NCBI RefSeq assembly: GCF_004795255.1
Contig: NZ_SSBQ01000002.1
Coordinates: 5,520,261-5,584,260 of the forward strand
Origin: Streptomyces sp. RKND-216
GTDB lineage: Bacteria > Actinomycetota > Actinomycetes > Streptomycetales > Streptomycetaceae
DNA length: 64,000 bases
Direction: 5' to 3'
Position numbers and translations under genes: made by a program. The notes under the pieces were generated by a model. The model did no database searches, had not been told where the DNA came from, and saw nothing but the letters and a program-made list of their open reading frames with translations. Numbering within the stretch: position 1 is the stretch's first letter; every line of letters begins with the position of its first letter. Below are positions 52,411-60,540 of the stretch, piece after piece.

Positions 52411-53232
52411 ATGAGCAGTCGTATCGTGCGTGCCGCGTGCACGCTCGCCGCATCCGGAGTACTCGCTCTCGCTCTCGCGCCCGTGGCCCCGGCCGCCCCG
52501 GCGGAGGGCGCGGCGACGGTCACCGTCTTCCATGGCATCCCCGGCACGCCGGTGGATGTGTACGCCGACGGCAAGGAGCTGCTGTCGGACTTCCAGCCCG
52601 GCACACTGACCGACCCGCTGACGCTGCCGGCCGGGTCCTACGACATCGAGGTGTTCGCGGTGGGCACCTCGCCCTCCTCCGGCGATCCCGTCGTGGAGAA
52701 GCAGATCGATGTGCCGGGCGGGGCGAACGCCTCGGTGACGGCGAACCTCAGCGAGGGCGGCCAGCCGGCCCTGAACGCCTACGTCAACGACGTCTCCACC
52801 GTGCCCGACGGCAAGTCGCGGCTCACCGTGCGCCACGTCGCCGCCGCTCCGGCCGTCGATGTACGGGCCGACGGCCAGGCCGTCTTCAAGGACCTGAAGA
52901 ACCCCGGCGAGGCCACTGGCGAGGTACCCGCGGGCACGGTCAACGCCGACGTGACGCTCGCCGGCACCGGGGAGGTGGTGATCGGCCCGGCGAAGCTCGA
53001 CCTCGCCGACGGAGCTTCGACCATCGTCTACGCCTGGGGCAGCGCCGAGGACGACAACCTCGCGCTCAAGGTGCAGACGCTCACCACCGGCTCGAAGACG
53101 CCGGGCGCGCCGTCCGCGGGCGGCGCGGGGGCGGCCGTCGCGAACGACGACGCCGCGCTGTACGCCGCTGCGGCGGGCGCGGGCCTCGTAGCCCTGATCG
53201 CCGGCGTCCGACTGGCCCACCGCAGGCGGTGA
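52411..53232 (+). CDS. DUF4397 secreted, membrane-anchored protein
   Basis: A 273-residue exported protein. The signal peptide is at residues 1-32 (AACTLAASGVLALALAPVAPAAPA). Two DUF4397 beta-domains follow: ATVTVFHGIPGTPVDVYADGKELL and SRLTVRHVAAAPAVDVRADG, with VFHGIPGTPVDVY and VRHVAAAPAVDVR as matching starts. The C-terminus has a disordered Gly/Ala/Pro spacer, one hydrophobic helix (LYAAAAGAGLVALIAGVRLA) and HRRR, a layout of a sortase substrate or stop-transfer anchor. No LPxTG is visible. The downstream gene is a class F-like sortase, overlapping by four bases. AGGAAGGGACG precedes the ATG. Confidence 0.85.
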   Translation: MSSRIVRAACTLAASGVLALALAPVAPAAPAEGAATVTVFHGIPGTPVDVYADGKELLSDFQPGTLTDPLTLPAGSYDIEVFAVGTSPSSGDPVVEKQIDVPGGANASVTANLSEGGQPALNAYVNDVSTVPDGKSRLTVRHVAAAPAVDVRADGQAVFKDLKNPGEATGEVPAGTVNADVTLAGTGEVVIGPAKLDLADGASTIVYAWGSAEDDNLALKVQTLTTGSKTPGAPSAGGAGAAVANDDAALYAAAAGAGLVALIAGVRLAHRRR

Positions 53233-53936
53233 ACCAGCCCTGCGAGGCGGATCCGGTGGTGCCGGGACCGGAGAGTCCCGGCACCACCGGCCGACCGCGC
53301 CCACCCGTGCGCGCGGTGGGCTGGTGGGCGGTACTGGTGGCCGCCCTGCTCACCTCGGCCACCACGCTGGTCCTTGCGGCGGCGCCGCAACAGGCTCCGT
53401 CCGACTTCGGCCGCGCCCCTACGGCCGGCCATGACGGTCGCCACGGCGGCGCTGCGGCGTCCGGCAGCAGACGACCGGGCGTGCCGGTGCGGTTGCGGCT
53501 TCCCAACCAGCATGTACGGGCGGACGTGGTGCCGGTCGGCGTCACCTCCGCAGGCGACCTCGCCGTTCCGGGCGACGCCGACGACGTCGGCTGGTACCGC
53601 CCCGGCGCCCGCCCGGGCTCCCGCCACGGTTCCGCGGTCCTGGTCGGGCACGTGGACTCCCGGTCCGGCGAGCTGGGGGCGCTGGCCGCCCTGGCCACCG
53701 TCCGACGCGGCGACCCGCTGCTCGTCCGCCAAGACGACGGCACCCATACCCGCTACCGCATCACCGCGCGCCGCACGGTGAACAAGACCGCCCTCTCCGA
53801 CCGCGTCTTCCGCACCACCGGGCCACCCGTCCTGACGCTGATCACCTGCACCGGCCCCTTCCAGCCCGAAGACGGTGGGTACCAGCAACTCCTCCTGGTC
53901 ACCGCCACCCCCGCCGGTCCGCGCGCGAAGGGCTGA
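53229..53936 (+). CDS. Class F sortase
   Basis: A 235-residue transpeptidase. It has one N-terminal transmembrane helix (VGWWAVLVAALLTSATTLVLA) and a sortase fold with VPVRLRLPNQHVRADVVPVGV, GDADDVGWYRPGARPGSRHGSAVLVGHVDS (catalytic His) and VLTLITCTGPF (catalytic Cys). The third catalytic residue, an Arg soon after the Cys, is not obvious: the expected segment reads FQPEDGGYQQLLLV. The GTG overlaps the DUF4397 stop (GTGA), so the upstream protein is the likely client. Class F sortases of actinobacteria recognise LPxTG-like or divergent motifs. Confidence 0.85.
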   Translation: MNQPCEADPVVPGPESPGTTGRPRPPVRAVGWWAVLVAALLTSATTLVLAAAPQQAPSDFGRAPTAGHDGRHGGAAASGSRRPGVPVRLRLPNQHVRADVVPVGVTSAGDLAVPGDADDVGWYRPGARPGSRHGSAVLVGHVDSRSGELGALAALATVRRGDPLLVRQDDGTHTRYRITARRTVNKTALSDRVFRTTGPPVLTLITCTGPFQPEDGGYQQLLLVTATPAGPRAKG

Positions 53937-54365
53937 GGGCGGCTCCTCCGCGCTCGCCCGTCTCCGTAGCGGAGGCAGGTCAGTGAGCCGCGGTCGTCAA
54001 GGCCCCGTCCGGCTCAGGGCGGGGGGCCTCTGCTCCTTCAGCCGGCGCATCAACCGGGGCCGTCGCCGCGCTCTTGGCGTGCGTGGTTTCGGGGACCGCC
54101 GGCGGAGTGCCGCCAACAGCCACGCGAGGCCGGTATCCAGATGCGGCGGCCGGTCGTCCAGTACCTGCACCCTGCGCCGGCGTTCCTCGGCCCGTACCGC
54201 GGAGAGCCACTGGGACAGGGCAGCCTTGGCCGCGCCGTGGTCCGCTACGCCCGGCATCGCGTTCCACCGGCACGCCATCCACCGCGCCGATGGCGCCGCC
54301 GCGGCCGACGAGCGGCAGCGCGGTGCGGAAGGGTGGTGCGGAGGGTGGCGATAGGGGCGGCGCGC
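53937..54365. other. Decayed sequence, no intact gene
   Basis: About 430 bp after the sortase. On the minus strand a protein-like stretch (GAAKAALSQWLSAVRAEE, then TGLAWLLAALRRR) can be read at about 54085-54240. It is not preceded by a start or a ribosome site, and I cannot name it. It is probably another remnant. Confidence 0.35.
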
Positions 54366-54541
54366 CCCCACACGTCGTCGATGGCATGCCGGCCTCGGGC
54401 TTCGGGGCCGCGCGCGCATCCACGTCATGCAGACCTGTCGCCCGCGGAGGACCTGGTGTTGCACCAGGTCAGGCGACGGCCGGTCCTCTCATCGGCGTCT
54501 CCTGCGGTACCCCCCGGGCCCGGTGACACCAACCCCAGGTC
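54366..54541 (+). repeat. Inverted-duplicate segment A (IS110 left-end-like)
   Basis: About 175 bp, nearly identical to the reverse complement of 61493-61672. Shared blocks include CGTCGATGGCATGCCGGCCTCGG, ATGCAGACCTGTCGCCCGC (each quoted part shorter than the whole), and AGGCGACGGCCGGTCCTCTC. It contains a perfect 8-bp hairpin, ACCTGGTG-TTG-CACCAGGT, at 54451-54469. In the other copy the segment lies directly upstream of an IS110 transposase start, so this is probably an isolated IS110 left end. Confidence 0.65.
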
Positions 54542-54675
54542 CTTCGAGCTCATTCGAGCGACAGGGGGCAGCAGTCATGCCGGGCCCGGAGACCGACGGT
54601 CCCGTTGCAGGGCCGCGAAGCAGATGACGGCGTAGGACGAGGCACGACTGCCGGCCTTTCGTGAAGGGCCGCCAG

Positions 54676-55788
54676 TCAGCCACCGCATCTGGAACCCAGG
54701 GCATGAGGCAGGTCACCGCTGTCGTTTGGCCGTGCTGCGGGGGGTGGGAGCCAGCCTTGGTGTGCGGCGGTTGCGATGAGTTCGCAGCGGCTGTCGGCGT
54801 GCAGGAGGTTCATGGCCTGGGTGATGCGGCGACGGACGCTGCGTGTGGATACGCGTGTGCGGCGTGCGATCGATGCGTCTTTGTGTCCTCGGGCCAAGAG
54901 GATCAGGGTGTCCAGTACCTGTGGTGGCAGGGGTGAGGGGGGATGCGCGGCGGTGTCGGATGTGCTCGCTTCCTGGGGCGACAGGGCTCTTTTGTGTGGT
55001 TCGTCTGGTTCTGGTCGGCGGATTCGGGCGGTGGACCAGATGGTCTCGAACAGGGCGGCCGCCGGCGCCACGAGCGCCGTCCCGTTTATCAGGTAGGCGC
55101 CGTTCGACGGGTGGGGGCCGGCCGGTATCACCGCCGTCCGCTCGTCGAGGATCAGGAGCCGCGTCGGCAGGGCGGGAGCGGTCCGCACCTGTGCCCGGGC
55201 CTCGGTCAGTGACGCGCACGGGTGGCGTAGGTGCGTGGCCTCGAGAGCAGTCTGTGAACACAGCGTGCGGATCACCGGTACCCGTTCGAGGGCGTCACGG
55301 TCCAGGTGGAATCCCGAGGACGGTTCGTCGCTGGTCGACCCGTCGTCGGGGAGTATCGACTGGACCGTGCGGCGGACGCTACGGGCGAGTCGGTACAGCG
55401 TCGCTGTGGCCACCGTGGCATCCGGGAGTAGCTCGACACCCGCTTCGACCTGGTGGCTGCGCGCGGATGCGTAGTCGTGAACCAGGTCTTCCAGGGCGTC
55501 CTGAGCTTGCCTCAGCACATGCTGCCGCTGCTTCAGGCGGCCTTCTTCCTCGCGTAGCAGAGTGAGCACCGCGTCCTGGGGCGGGCGGAGGTCCGGGGGC
55601 TCCGACAGATCCTCGCCGGTCGGCCGCACGAGGAGACCGGCCCCGGCCAGTGTGCGTAAAGCGTTCTTCAGCTCGGCCTCCCCGAGACCGAGCAGGGTAC
55701 CGATCTGTGCAGCGGTGCGGTCGGGATGGGCGAGGGCGGTGCGGTAGACGGATTCCGCCAGCGCACCGATACCCAATCTGTCCAGCAT
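54676..55788 (-). CDS. LuxR-type helix-turn-helix regulator (TTA-containing)
   Basis: A 370-residue regulator. The N-terminus is a TrmB/winged-HTH-like segment (SVYRTALAHPDRTAAQIGTLLGLGEAELKNALRTLAGAGLL). A coiled region follows (LKQRQHVLRQAQDALEDLV), then an alpha/beta domain, and a C-terminal LuxR HTH (LILLARGHKDASIARRTRVSTRSVRRRITQAMN). Codon 44, Leu in KNALRTL, is TTA (55659-55657), so synthesis should need the bldA tRNA. Two short dyads lie upstream of its start. It is divergent from the SDP-like operon across 405 bp and is the obvious candidate regulator. Start ATG 55788. Confidence 0.8.
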   Translation of the reverse strand: MLDRLGIGALAESVYRTALAHPDRTAAQIGTLLGLGEAELKNALRTLAGAGLLVRPTGEDLSEPPDLRPPQDAVLTLLREEEGRLKQRQHVLRQAQDALEDLVHDYASARSHQVEAGVELLPDATVATATLYRLARSVRRTVQSILPDDGSTSDEPSSGFHLDRDALERVPVIRTLCSQTALEATHLRHPCASLTEARAQVRTAPALPTRLLILDERTAVIPAGPHPSNGAYLINGTALVAPAAALFETIWSTARIRRPEPDEPHKRALSPQEASTSDTAAHPPSPLPPQVLDTLILLARGHKDASIARRTRVSTRSVRRRITQAMNLLHADSRCELIATAAHQGWLPPPAARPNDSGDLPHALGSRCGG

Positions 55789-56193
55789 GGTGTCCTCCGG
55801 GGTAACCAGAATCGACAAGCGACTTGTTTGGAACCGCCGTTCTCGAAGAACGGCTCCCGGCCCCCGCCGAGGAACATCTCGTGCGGCACCGTCAGTGACC
55901 AGTTCCGCACCCGCAGTGTCACAGTGGGCTGCCGGTTGTACAAGACGGCAACGCACCCCATGTGCCGCCGGCTGAGGGAACTGCCGGGGCCGGGAGCGGG
56001 CGGTGCCCGCCGCACGCCGAACCGGGCGCCGCGCCTGTGTCCGGATCCGGCAATGGCCGCTTGTGGCCGCCGGTGCGCTCTTCTCGTCGGGCCGGGTGAT
56101 CGGGAGTGTGGTGGGCTGCGGGCGGCCCACGGCGTGTCCGGACGCGTCACGACCGCCTGCGTCATCCGTGTTCCCCACCCAGAAGGAGTTCCC
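55789..56193. promoter_or_regulatory. Divergent control region of the regulator and peptide operon
   Basis: A 405-bp region between the LuxR-type gene and the secreted-peptide gene. It contains two dyads with the same CGA centre: ACAAG-CGA-CTTGT at 55815-55827 and GCCGTTCT-CGA-AGAACGGC at 55836-55854, 27-66 bp upstream of the regulator start. They may be operators or a short leader hairpin pair. No gene is visible. Confidence 0.55.
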
Positions 56194-56700
56194 ATGCGGA
56201 ACAAGAGACTGTGGACGGCCACCACGGTGGTTGCCTGCTCGCTGGGCCTGATCACCGGGCCTCTGGGCATGACCGCGGCAGCCGATGCGAAGGGTGCCGC
56301 CGCGCCCGCCGACGCCCGCCCGGCGAGCCAGGCCTTCGCGGCGGCGGCAGCCGGCGACGGCGCCGGCCTGGCCCCGGGCGAAGCCCCGAACGCCTGGGCC
56401 AGCGACATGGGCAAGGCCGCGGCGGCCGGTTTCGCGGGCGGAGTCGCCGCTGGGGCCGTGGACGCCGCTCGCGGTGCGATCGCCGGAGTCTCCACGCCCA
56501 CCGACGCCGAGCTCGTCGACGAGCGGGCCTTCGATGCCCCCGCGGGCCCGAACGCCTGGGGCAGGGACATGGCGTCGGCGGCGGTCGGAGGAGCGGCAGG
56601 CGCACTCGGCGCTGGGGCCGTGGACGCCGCTCGGGGCGCCATCGCCGGGGTCTCCACGCCGCAGGCCGAGGACACCGCGGGCGAGACGCTCTTCGACTGA
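56194..56700 (+). CDS. Secreted peptide precursor with two tandem repeats (SdpC-like role proposed)
   Basis: A 168-residue protein. It has a signal peptide (basic MRNKR, then ATTVVACSLGLITGPLGMTA) with cleavage expected near residue 30. Two 38-residue copies follow at residues 65-102 and 119-156. Each starts PNAW, continues with a small-residue, Gly/Ala-rich segment, and ends with the identical GAVDAARGAIAGVSTP. Each repeat is followed by an acidic tail ending in Phe-Asp or near it. The repeats could form amphipathic or membrane-inserting helices. There are no cysteines in the mature part. AGAAGGAG precedes the ATG. The next two genes code for SdpA- and SdpB-like proteins, so I propose a peptide-toxin precursor; the family itself is not one I recognise. 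Confidence 0.65.
   Translation: MRNKRLWTATTVVACSLGLITGPLGMTAAADAKGAAAPADARPASQAFAAAAAGDGAGLAPGEAPNAWASDMGKAAAAGFAGGVAAGAVDAARGAIAGVSTPTDAELVDERAFDAPAGPNAWGRDMASAAVGGAAGALGAGAVDAARGAIAGVSTPQAEDTAGETLFD
56386..56499 (+). repeat. Intragenic tandem repeat, unit 1
   Basis: Codes for the first 38-residue unit of the secreted peptide. The 3' half of the unit (GCTGGGGCCGTGGACGCCGC and on) is almost identical in DNA to unit 2 at 56548-56661. The offset is 162 bp (54 codons). Confidence 0.8.
56548..56661 (+). repeat. Intragenic tandem repeat, unit 2
   Basis: Codes for the second 38-residue unit. It shares GAVDAARGAIAGVSTP exactly with unit 1 and PNAW at its start; the middle is conserved in composition only. 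Confidence 0.8.
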
Positions 56701-56828
56701 CGGTACAGGGCCATGTCGGCTCCCGGGGCAGGGTGTGCGCCCGAGCGCAGCCTGTCCCGGGGGGCTCCGCACCCGGCTCTTCCCGCCTCGGTCCCTGAGG
56801 CGCCACCCTTCGAGAGGAGAACAACCGT

Positions 56829-57572
56829 ATGAGTGCCCGTCCCCGCACCGCGGGCAGACGAGGGGAACGAGCCGTCGCCGCCCTGGCTGTGACCGCCGTG
56901 GGCGCCCTGCTGGTCCACTTCACGCTGAGTTTCCTGCATGTCGCCCCGGCCAATCCGGTGTCCCACCGGTACCAGAACCTCATCGATGGATACGTGCAGC
57001 CCTACTTCCTGCAGAACTGGCACCTGTTCGCACCCGAGCCGGTCAACACCGACCGCGGGGTCCTCGCACGGGCAGAGATCCGCACACCGGACGGCACCAC
57101 CATCACGCCCTACCTCGACCTCACCTCGCCGGAACTCGACATGGTCGAAGGCCATGCCGCTCCCAGCCGCGCGGCCCGTCAGGTGAGCGGTGCACTGCAG
57201 ATGTATGACGAGGCCGTCCGGCAGCTCACCAAGACCGGGGCGGGCCCCAAGACACAGGAGACCAGAGCCCCGGTCACCGGCCGCAAGGACCAAGAGGCCC
57301 CGAACCCCCCGGCCGAGGCAGACGTCCGCATCGGCCCGGACACCCCGCCCGTACTGGCACGGTTCTACGACCGCACGGTCGACCAGCTCGGCAGCCTCGC
57401 CCTCGACGGCCTCCAGCGCCGCTACGGCACACCGATCCACATCGAGGCCGTACAACTACGCGTCGTCGAGCACACGTTCCCGCGCTTCTCCCAGCGGGAC
57501 GACCCCGGGATGGGCGAAGTCGCCTACCGCACCCTGCCCTGGTGGGACGCCGAGGAAGTGAGGAGCGCATGA
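56829..57572 (+). CDS. DUF5819 / SdpA-like membrane-anchored protein
   Basis: A 247-residue protein. An N-terminal transmembrane helix (VAALAVTAVGALLVHFTLSFLHVAP) is followed by an extracytoplasmic domain with YVQPYFLQNWHLFAPEPVNTDRG, the DUF5819 hallmark. This segment is comparable in place and character to the PQxWxFFT region of Bacillus SdpA. SdpA and SdpB are jointly needed to mature the SDP toxin. The ATG follows GAGAGGAGAAC. Its stop overlaps the next ATG (ATGA), so the product is made in step with the HTTM protein. Assignment to DUF5819 is firm; equivalence to SdpA is inferred. Confidence 0.8.
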   Translation: MSARPRTAGRRGERAVAALAVTAVGALLVHFTLSFLHVAPANPVSHRYQNLIDGYVQPYFLQNWHLFAPEPVNTDRGVLARAEIRTPDGTTITPYLDLTSPELDMVEGHAAPSRAARQVSGALQMYDEAVRQLTKTGAGPKTQETRAPVTGRKDQEAPNPPAEADVRIGPDTPPVLARFYDRTVDQLGSLALDGLQRRYGTPIHIEAVQLRVVEHTFPRFSQRDDPGMGEVAYRTLPWWDAEEVRSA

Positions 57573-58732
57573 GCGCGGCGGCTCGCGAGGCCCTGCGCGA
57601 AGAGATGACGCGTGCCGCGGCACGGCTGCGCGCACAGACCGGTGCCCTCTACGATTCGGCCACCGGGCGCCGCTGGGCCACGCACGGCCTGGCCGCGCTC
57701 CGCGTCGGCTACGGACTCGCCATCCTCGGCATCCTCCTCAGCAGCCTCAACGAATGGCAGCGGATCTGGGGCACCCAATCCCCCTTCACCCCCGAGCTGA
57801 TGCAGCGGTACCTCACCGACGCTGGGGCCGTGACACTCTTCACGCTGTCAGACAGCGCATGGTGGAGCACCCTGCTGCTCGCCGCCACCGTGGCTGCCGC
57901 TCTCCTTTTCGCCCTCGGGTGGCGGACCCGACTGGTCACCCCGGTGCTGTTCGTTCTGGTGGTGTCCTGGCACGAACGCAACCCGCTTGTGGTGGACGGC
58001 GGTGACAACGTCCTCCGCCTGGTTCTGGTCTATCTGCTGCTGGCCGACTGCTCCGCCGTGTGGTCGCTGGACGCTCGCCGCCGCCGGCTGCAGGGACGGG
58101 CGGGTACCAGCGCCCCGACCGACGGCTCCCTCTGGCGAGCGTGCACCGTGCTGCACAACACTGCGATCGTGGCCGTCATCGTTCAGATCTGTTACGTCTA
58201 CCTCGCCTCCGCCATGTTCAAGGTGCAGGGGTCCATGTGGCAGAACGGCACCGCGCTGTACTACACGCTCAGGGTCGCCGAATTCTCACCATGGCCGGGG
58301 CTGTCCGAGCTCCTCTACACGCACGCCTCGCTGATCACCGCTCTCACCTATGGAACGGTGTTCTTCCAGATCGCCTTCCCCTTCCTTCTGCTGAACCGCA
58401 CGACCAGAGGACTCGCAGTTCTCGGCGGGATCGGGCTGCACGGCGGCATCGCGGTCCTGATGGGGCTGCCGTTCTTCTCCCTGGCGATGATCGCCACGGA
58501 GATGGTGCTGGTGAGCGAACGCCGCTGGCACGCCCTGGCGCACCTCGCCGGCCGCCTGCGGCAACGGCAGGGGCCGGAGGCGTCGCTGCGCAGCCCGCGC
58601 TCGGCGGTGTCCCCGCAACGGCATCCTGCGATTCCGGCCGCGAAGCTCCCTTCCCGGCCACGAGGCGTCGTGTCGGCCGACCAGGGCGTCCCGCTGGACG
58701 GTGGGGGAGTCCGGACCCGTACGGGCGACTGA
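57569..58732 (+). CDS. HTTM-domain (vitamin K-dependent carboxylase-like) protein, SdpB-like
   Basis: A 387-residue membrane protein with about six to eight helices typical of the HTTM domain: LAALRVGYGLAILGILLSSL near the start, FALGWRTRLVTPVLFVLVVSWHERNPLVVDGGDNVLRLVLVYLLLADC, and YLASAMFKVQGSMWQNGTALYYTL, which is the conserved HTTM core. Bacterial HTTM proteins include SdpB. Whether they carboxylate or modify peptides is unsettled. The C-terminal 60 residues are disordered. Coupled by ATGA to the DUF5819 gene, it completes a secreted-peptide, SdpA-like, SdpB-like operon. Confidence 0.83.
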   Translation: MSAAAREALREEMTRAAARLRAQTGALYDSATGRRWATHGLAALRVGYGLAILGILLSSLNEWQRIWGTQSPFTPELMQRYLTDAGAVTLFTLSDSAWWSTLLLAATVAAALLFALGWRTRLVTPVLFVLVVSWHERNPLVVDGGDNVLRLVLVYLLLADCSAVWSLDARRRRLQGRAGTSAPTDGSLWRACTVLHNTAIVAVIVQICYVYLASAMFKVQGSMWQNGTALYYTLRVAEFSPWPGLSELLYTHASLITALTYGTVFFQIAFPFLLLNRTTRGLAVLGGIGLHGGIAVLMGLPFFSLAMIATEMVLVSERRWHALAHLAGRLRQRQGPEASLRSPRSAVSPQRHPAIPAAKLPSRPRGVVSADQGVPLDGGGVRTRTGD

Positions 58733-58915
58733 CGCGGCAGCGACGTCTGCCGGGGTGTCAGGACTCGTAGGCCCTGGGCGTTTTCGCAGTGGCCGTTGCT
58801 CGGGTGGGGAGCGGGTTGGCCGCGACGGACAGGCTCTTGTGCCGTTGGTGGAGGTGTTCGATGGCTCAGTTCCGCAGCCTAGGAGCCACGACATTCGGTG
58901 TCCGCACTGCGGCTG

Positions 58916-60187
58916 TCAGCCCGCTTCGGGCGGCGTCTCCACCGCCCGGATCCGGTGCCGCAGGTGGGCGCGCTCGGGTTCGGTGCCGGCCAGGGTGAGG
59001 GCCTCTCGGTAGGCCGTGGCGGCTTCCGGGCGGCGTCCCAGGCGTTGCAGCAGGTCGCCCCGGGCGGCCGGGTAGGGGTGGTGCCGGCGCAGCCGGTGTT
59101 CGTCGGCCAGCTCCTCCAGCAGCGCCAGGCCCGCCTCCGGGCCGTCCCTCATCGCCACCGCGCCCGCCCGGTTCAGCGCGACGACCGGCGAGGGGTCGAG
59201 TGCCAGTAGGACGTTGTAGAGCGCGACGATCTGTGGCCAGTCGGTGGACGCGAGGTCGGCGGCCTCGTCGTGCAGGGCGGCGATGGCCGCCTGCACACCG
59301 TACGGGCCGGGTGGGCCGCCGCGCAGCGCGGTGACGACGAGGCCGCGGCCCTCCTCGATCATCGCCCCGTCCCAGCGGGCGCGGTCCTGTTCGTCGAGCA
59401 GCACGAGTGCGCCGTCCGGGCCGGTACGGGCCTCGCGGCGGGCGTGGACCAGCAGCATCAGTGCGAGCAGCCCGGCGGCCTCCCGCTGGGCGGGGAGCAG
59501 CTGGTGCAGTATCCGGGCCAGCCGGATGGCCTCCTCGGCGAGGTCGAGCCGCTGCAAACGCGGGCCGGAACTGGCCGCGTACCCCTCGGTGAAGGTGGAG
59601 TAGAGGACCTGCAGCACCCCCGGCAGCCGCTCCGGCAGCTCTTCGGGCTCCGGCACCCGGAACGGGATGCGAGCCTCGCGGATCTTCCGCTTGGCGCGCA
59701 CGATCCGCTGGGCGGTGGTGGCCGTGGGCGTCAGGAATGCCCGCGCCACCTCGGGCGTGGTGAGCCCGGCCAGGCAGCGCAGGGTCAGCGCGACACGGTC
59801 TTCGGCGGCGAGGGCGGGGTGTGCGCAGGTGAAGAAGAGCTGCAGGCGCTCGTCCGGCAGGCCGCCTTCGCCGTCCGTGCCGTTCGCGGTCGCGTTCGCG
59901 GACGCGCGGTCTGCCTCCGCCTGAAGGACGGCGAGGCGGGCGGCGTACACCTGGTCCCGCCGCAGCCGGTCCACCGCCCGGCGCCGCGCCGTGGTCAGCA
60001 GCCAGGCCCCGGGGCGGGCCGGCACACCCTGGGCCGGCCAGTGCGTGAGGGCGGCCTCGACGGCTTCGGAGGTGACCTCCTCGGCCAGGTCGAGGTCGCC
60101 GAAGCGGCGGACGAGGGAGGCGAGCAGCCGCCCGCGCTCCTCCCGGAAGACGGCCTCCAGGGAGGGCCCCACGTCCGCCTTGCCCAT
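58916..60187 (-). CDS. ECF sigma factor of the ECF42 type (DUF6596 C-terminus)
   Basis: A 423-residue sigma factor. Region 2 is SLEAVFREERGRLLASLVRRFGDLDLAEEVTSEAVEAAL to VPARPGAWLLTTARRRAVDRLRR. Region 4 is DRVALTLRCLAGLTTPEVARAFL to TTAQRIVRAKRKIRE. A long TPR-like C-terminal extension follows (QREAAGLLALMLLVHARREART and PEAATAYREALTLAG). This extension and the adjacent DGPF/YciI gene define the ECF42 group, in which the extension is needed for activity and there is no classical anti-sigma factor. It starts 2 bp after the upstream partner's stop, so it is translated in the same transcript. Confidence 0.92.
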   Translation of the reverse strand: MGKADVGPSLEAVFREERGRLLASLVRRFGDLDLAEEVTSEAVEAALTHWPAQGVPARPGAWLLTTARRRAVDRLRRDQVYAARLAVLQAEADRASANATANGTDGEGGLPDERLQLFFTCAHPALAAEDRVALTLRCLAGLTTPEVARAFLTPTATTAQRIVRAKRKIREARIPFRVPEPEELPERLPGVLQVLYSTFTEGYAASSGPRLQRLDLAEEAIRLARILHQLLPAQREAAGLLALMLLVHARREARTGPDGALVLLDEQDRARWDGAMIEEGRGLVVTALRGGPPGPYGVQAAIAALHDEAADLASTDWPQIVALYNVLLALDPSPVVALNRAGAVAMRDGPEAGLALLEELADEHRLRRHHPYPAARGDLLQRLGRRPEAATAYREALTLAGTEPERAHLRHRIRAVETPPEAG

Positions 60188-60189
60188 CG

Positions 60190-60540
60190 TCAGAGCCCGA
60201 AGTCCGCGACCGGGCGGACCACGACCGAGCCACCGCCGCGCGCCCCCGGGCAGCGGGCCGCCCAGTCCAGGGCGACGTCAAGGTCGGGCACGTCGACGAC
60301 GTAGAAGCCGCCCAGGATCTCGCGGGTCTCCGCGTACGGCCCGTCGGTGACGGTGCGCCGGCCGTCCGCTCCGACCCGCACCTCGGTGGCGGTGACCAGG
60401 TCCGCCAGCGACTCGGAGGAGACCTGGATGCCCGCGTCCCGGACCTCCTTGTCGTACGCCATCCAGTCCTCGACTTCGCATCCGGCGGCGCCGCCGCTCT
60501 CGTCGGTCGTGGCGGCGTTGATCAGCAGCATGTACTTCAT
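60190..60540 (-). CDS. YciI family DGPF-domain protein
   Basis: A 116-residue protein: KYMLLINAATTDES at the start, RRTVTDGPYAETREILGGFYVVDVPDLDVAL in the middle, and VVRPVADF at the end. The DGPF-like (here DGPY) motif and the following beta strand identify the DGPF/YCII family that accompanies ECF42 sigma factors and is often their regulon. An ATG with AGGCTGAGGACC precedes it. Its place directly before the sigma gene supports a functional pair. Confidence 0.9.
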   Translation of the reverse strand: MKYMLLINAATTDESGGAAGCEVEDWMAYDKEVRDAGIQVSSESLADLVTATEVRVGADGRRTVTDGPYAETREILGGFYVVDVPDLDVALDWAARCPGARGGGSVVVRPVADFGL

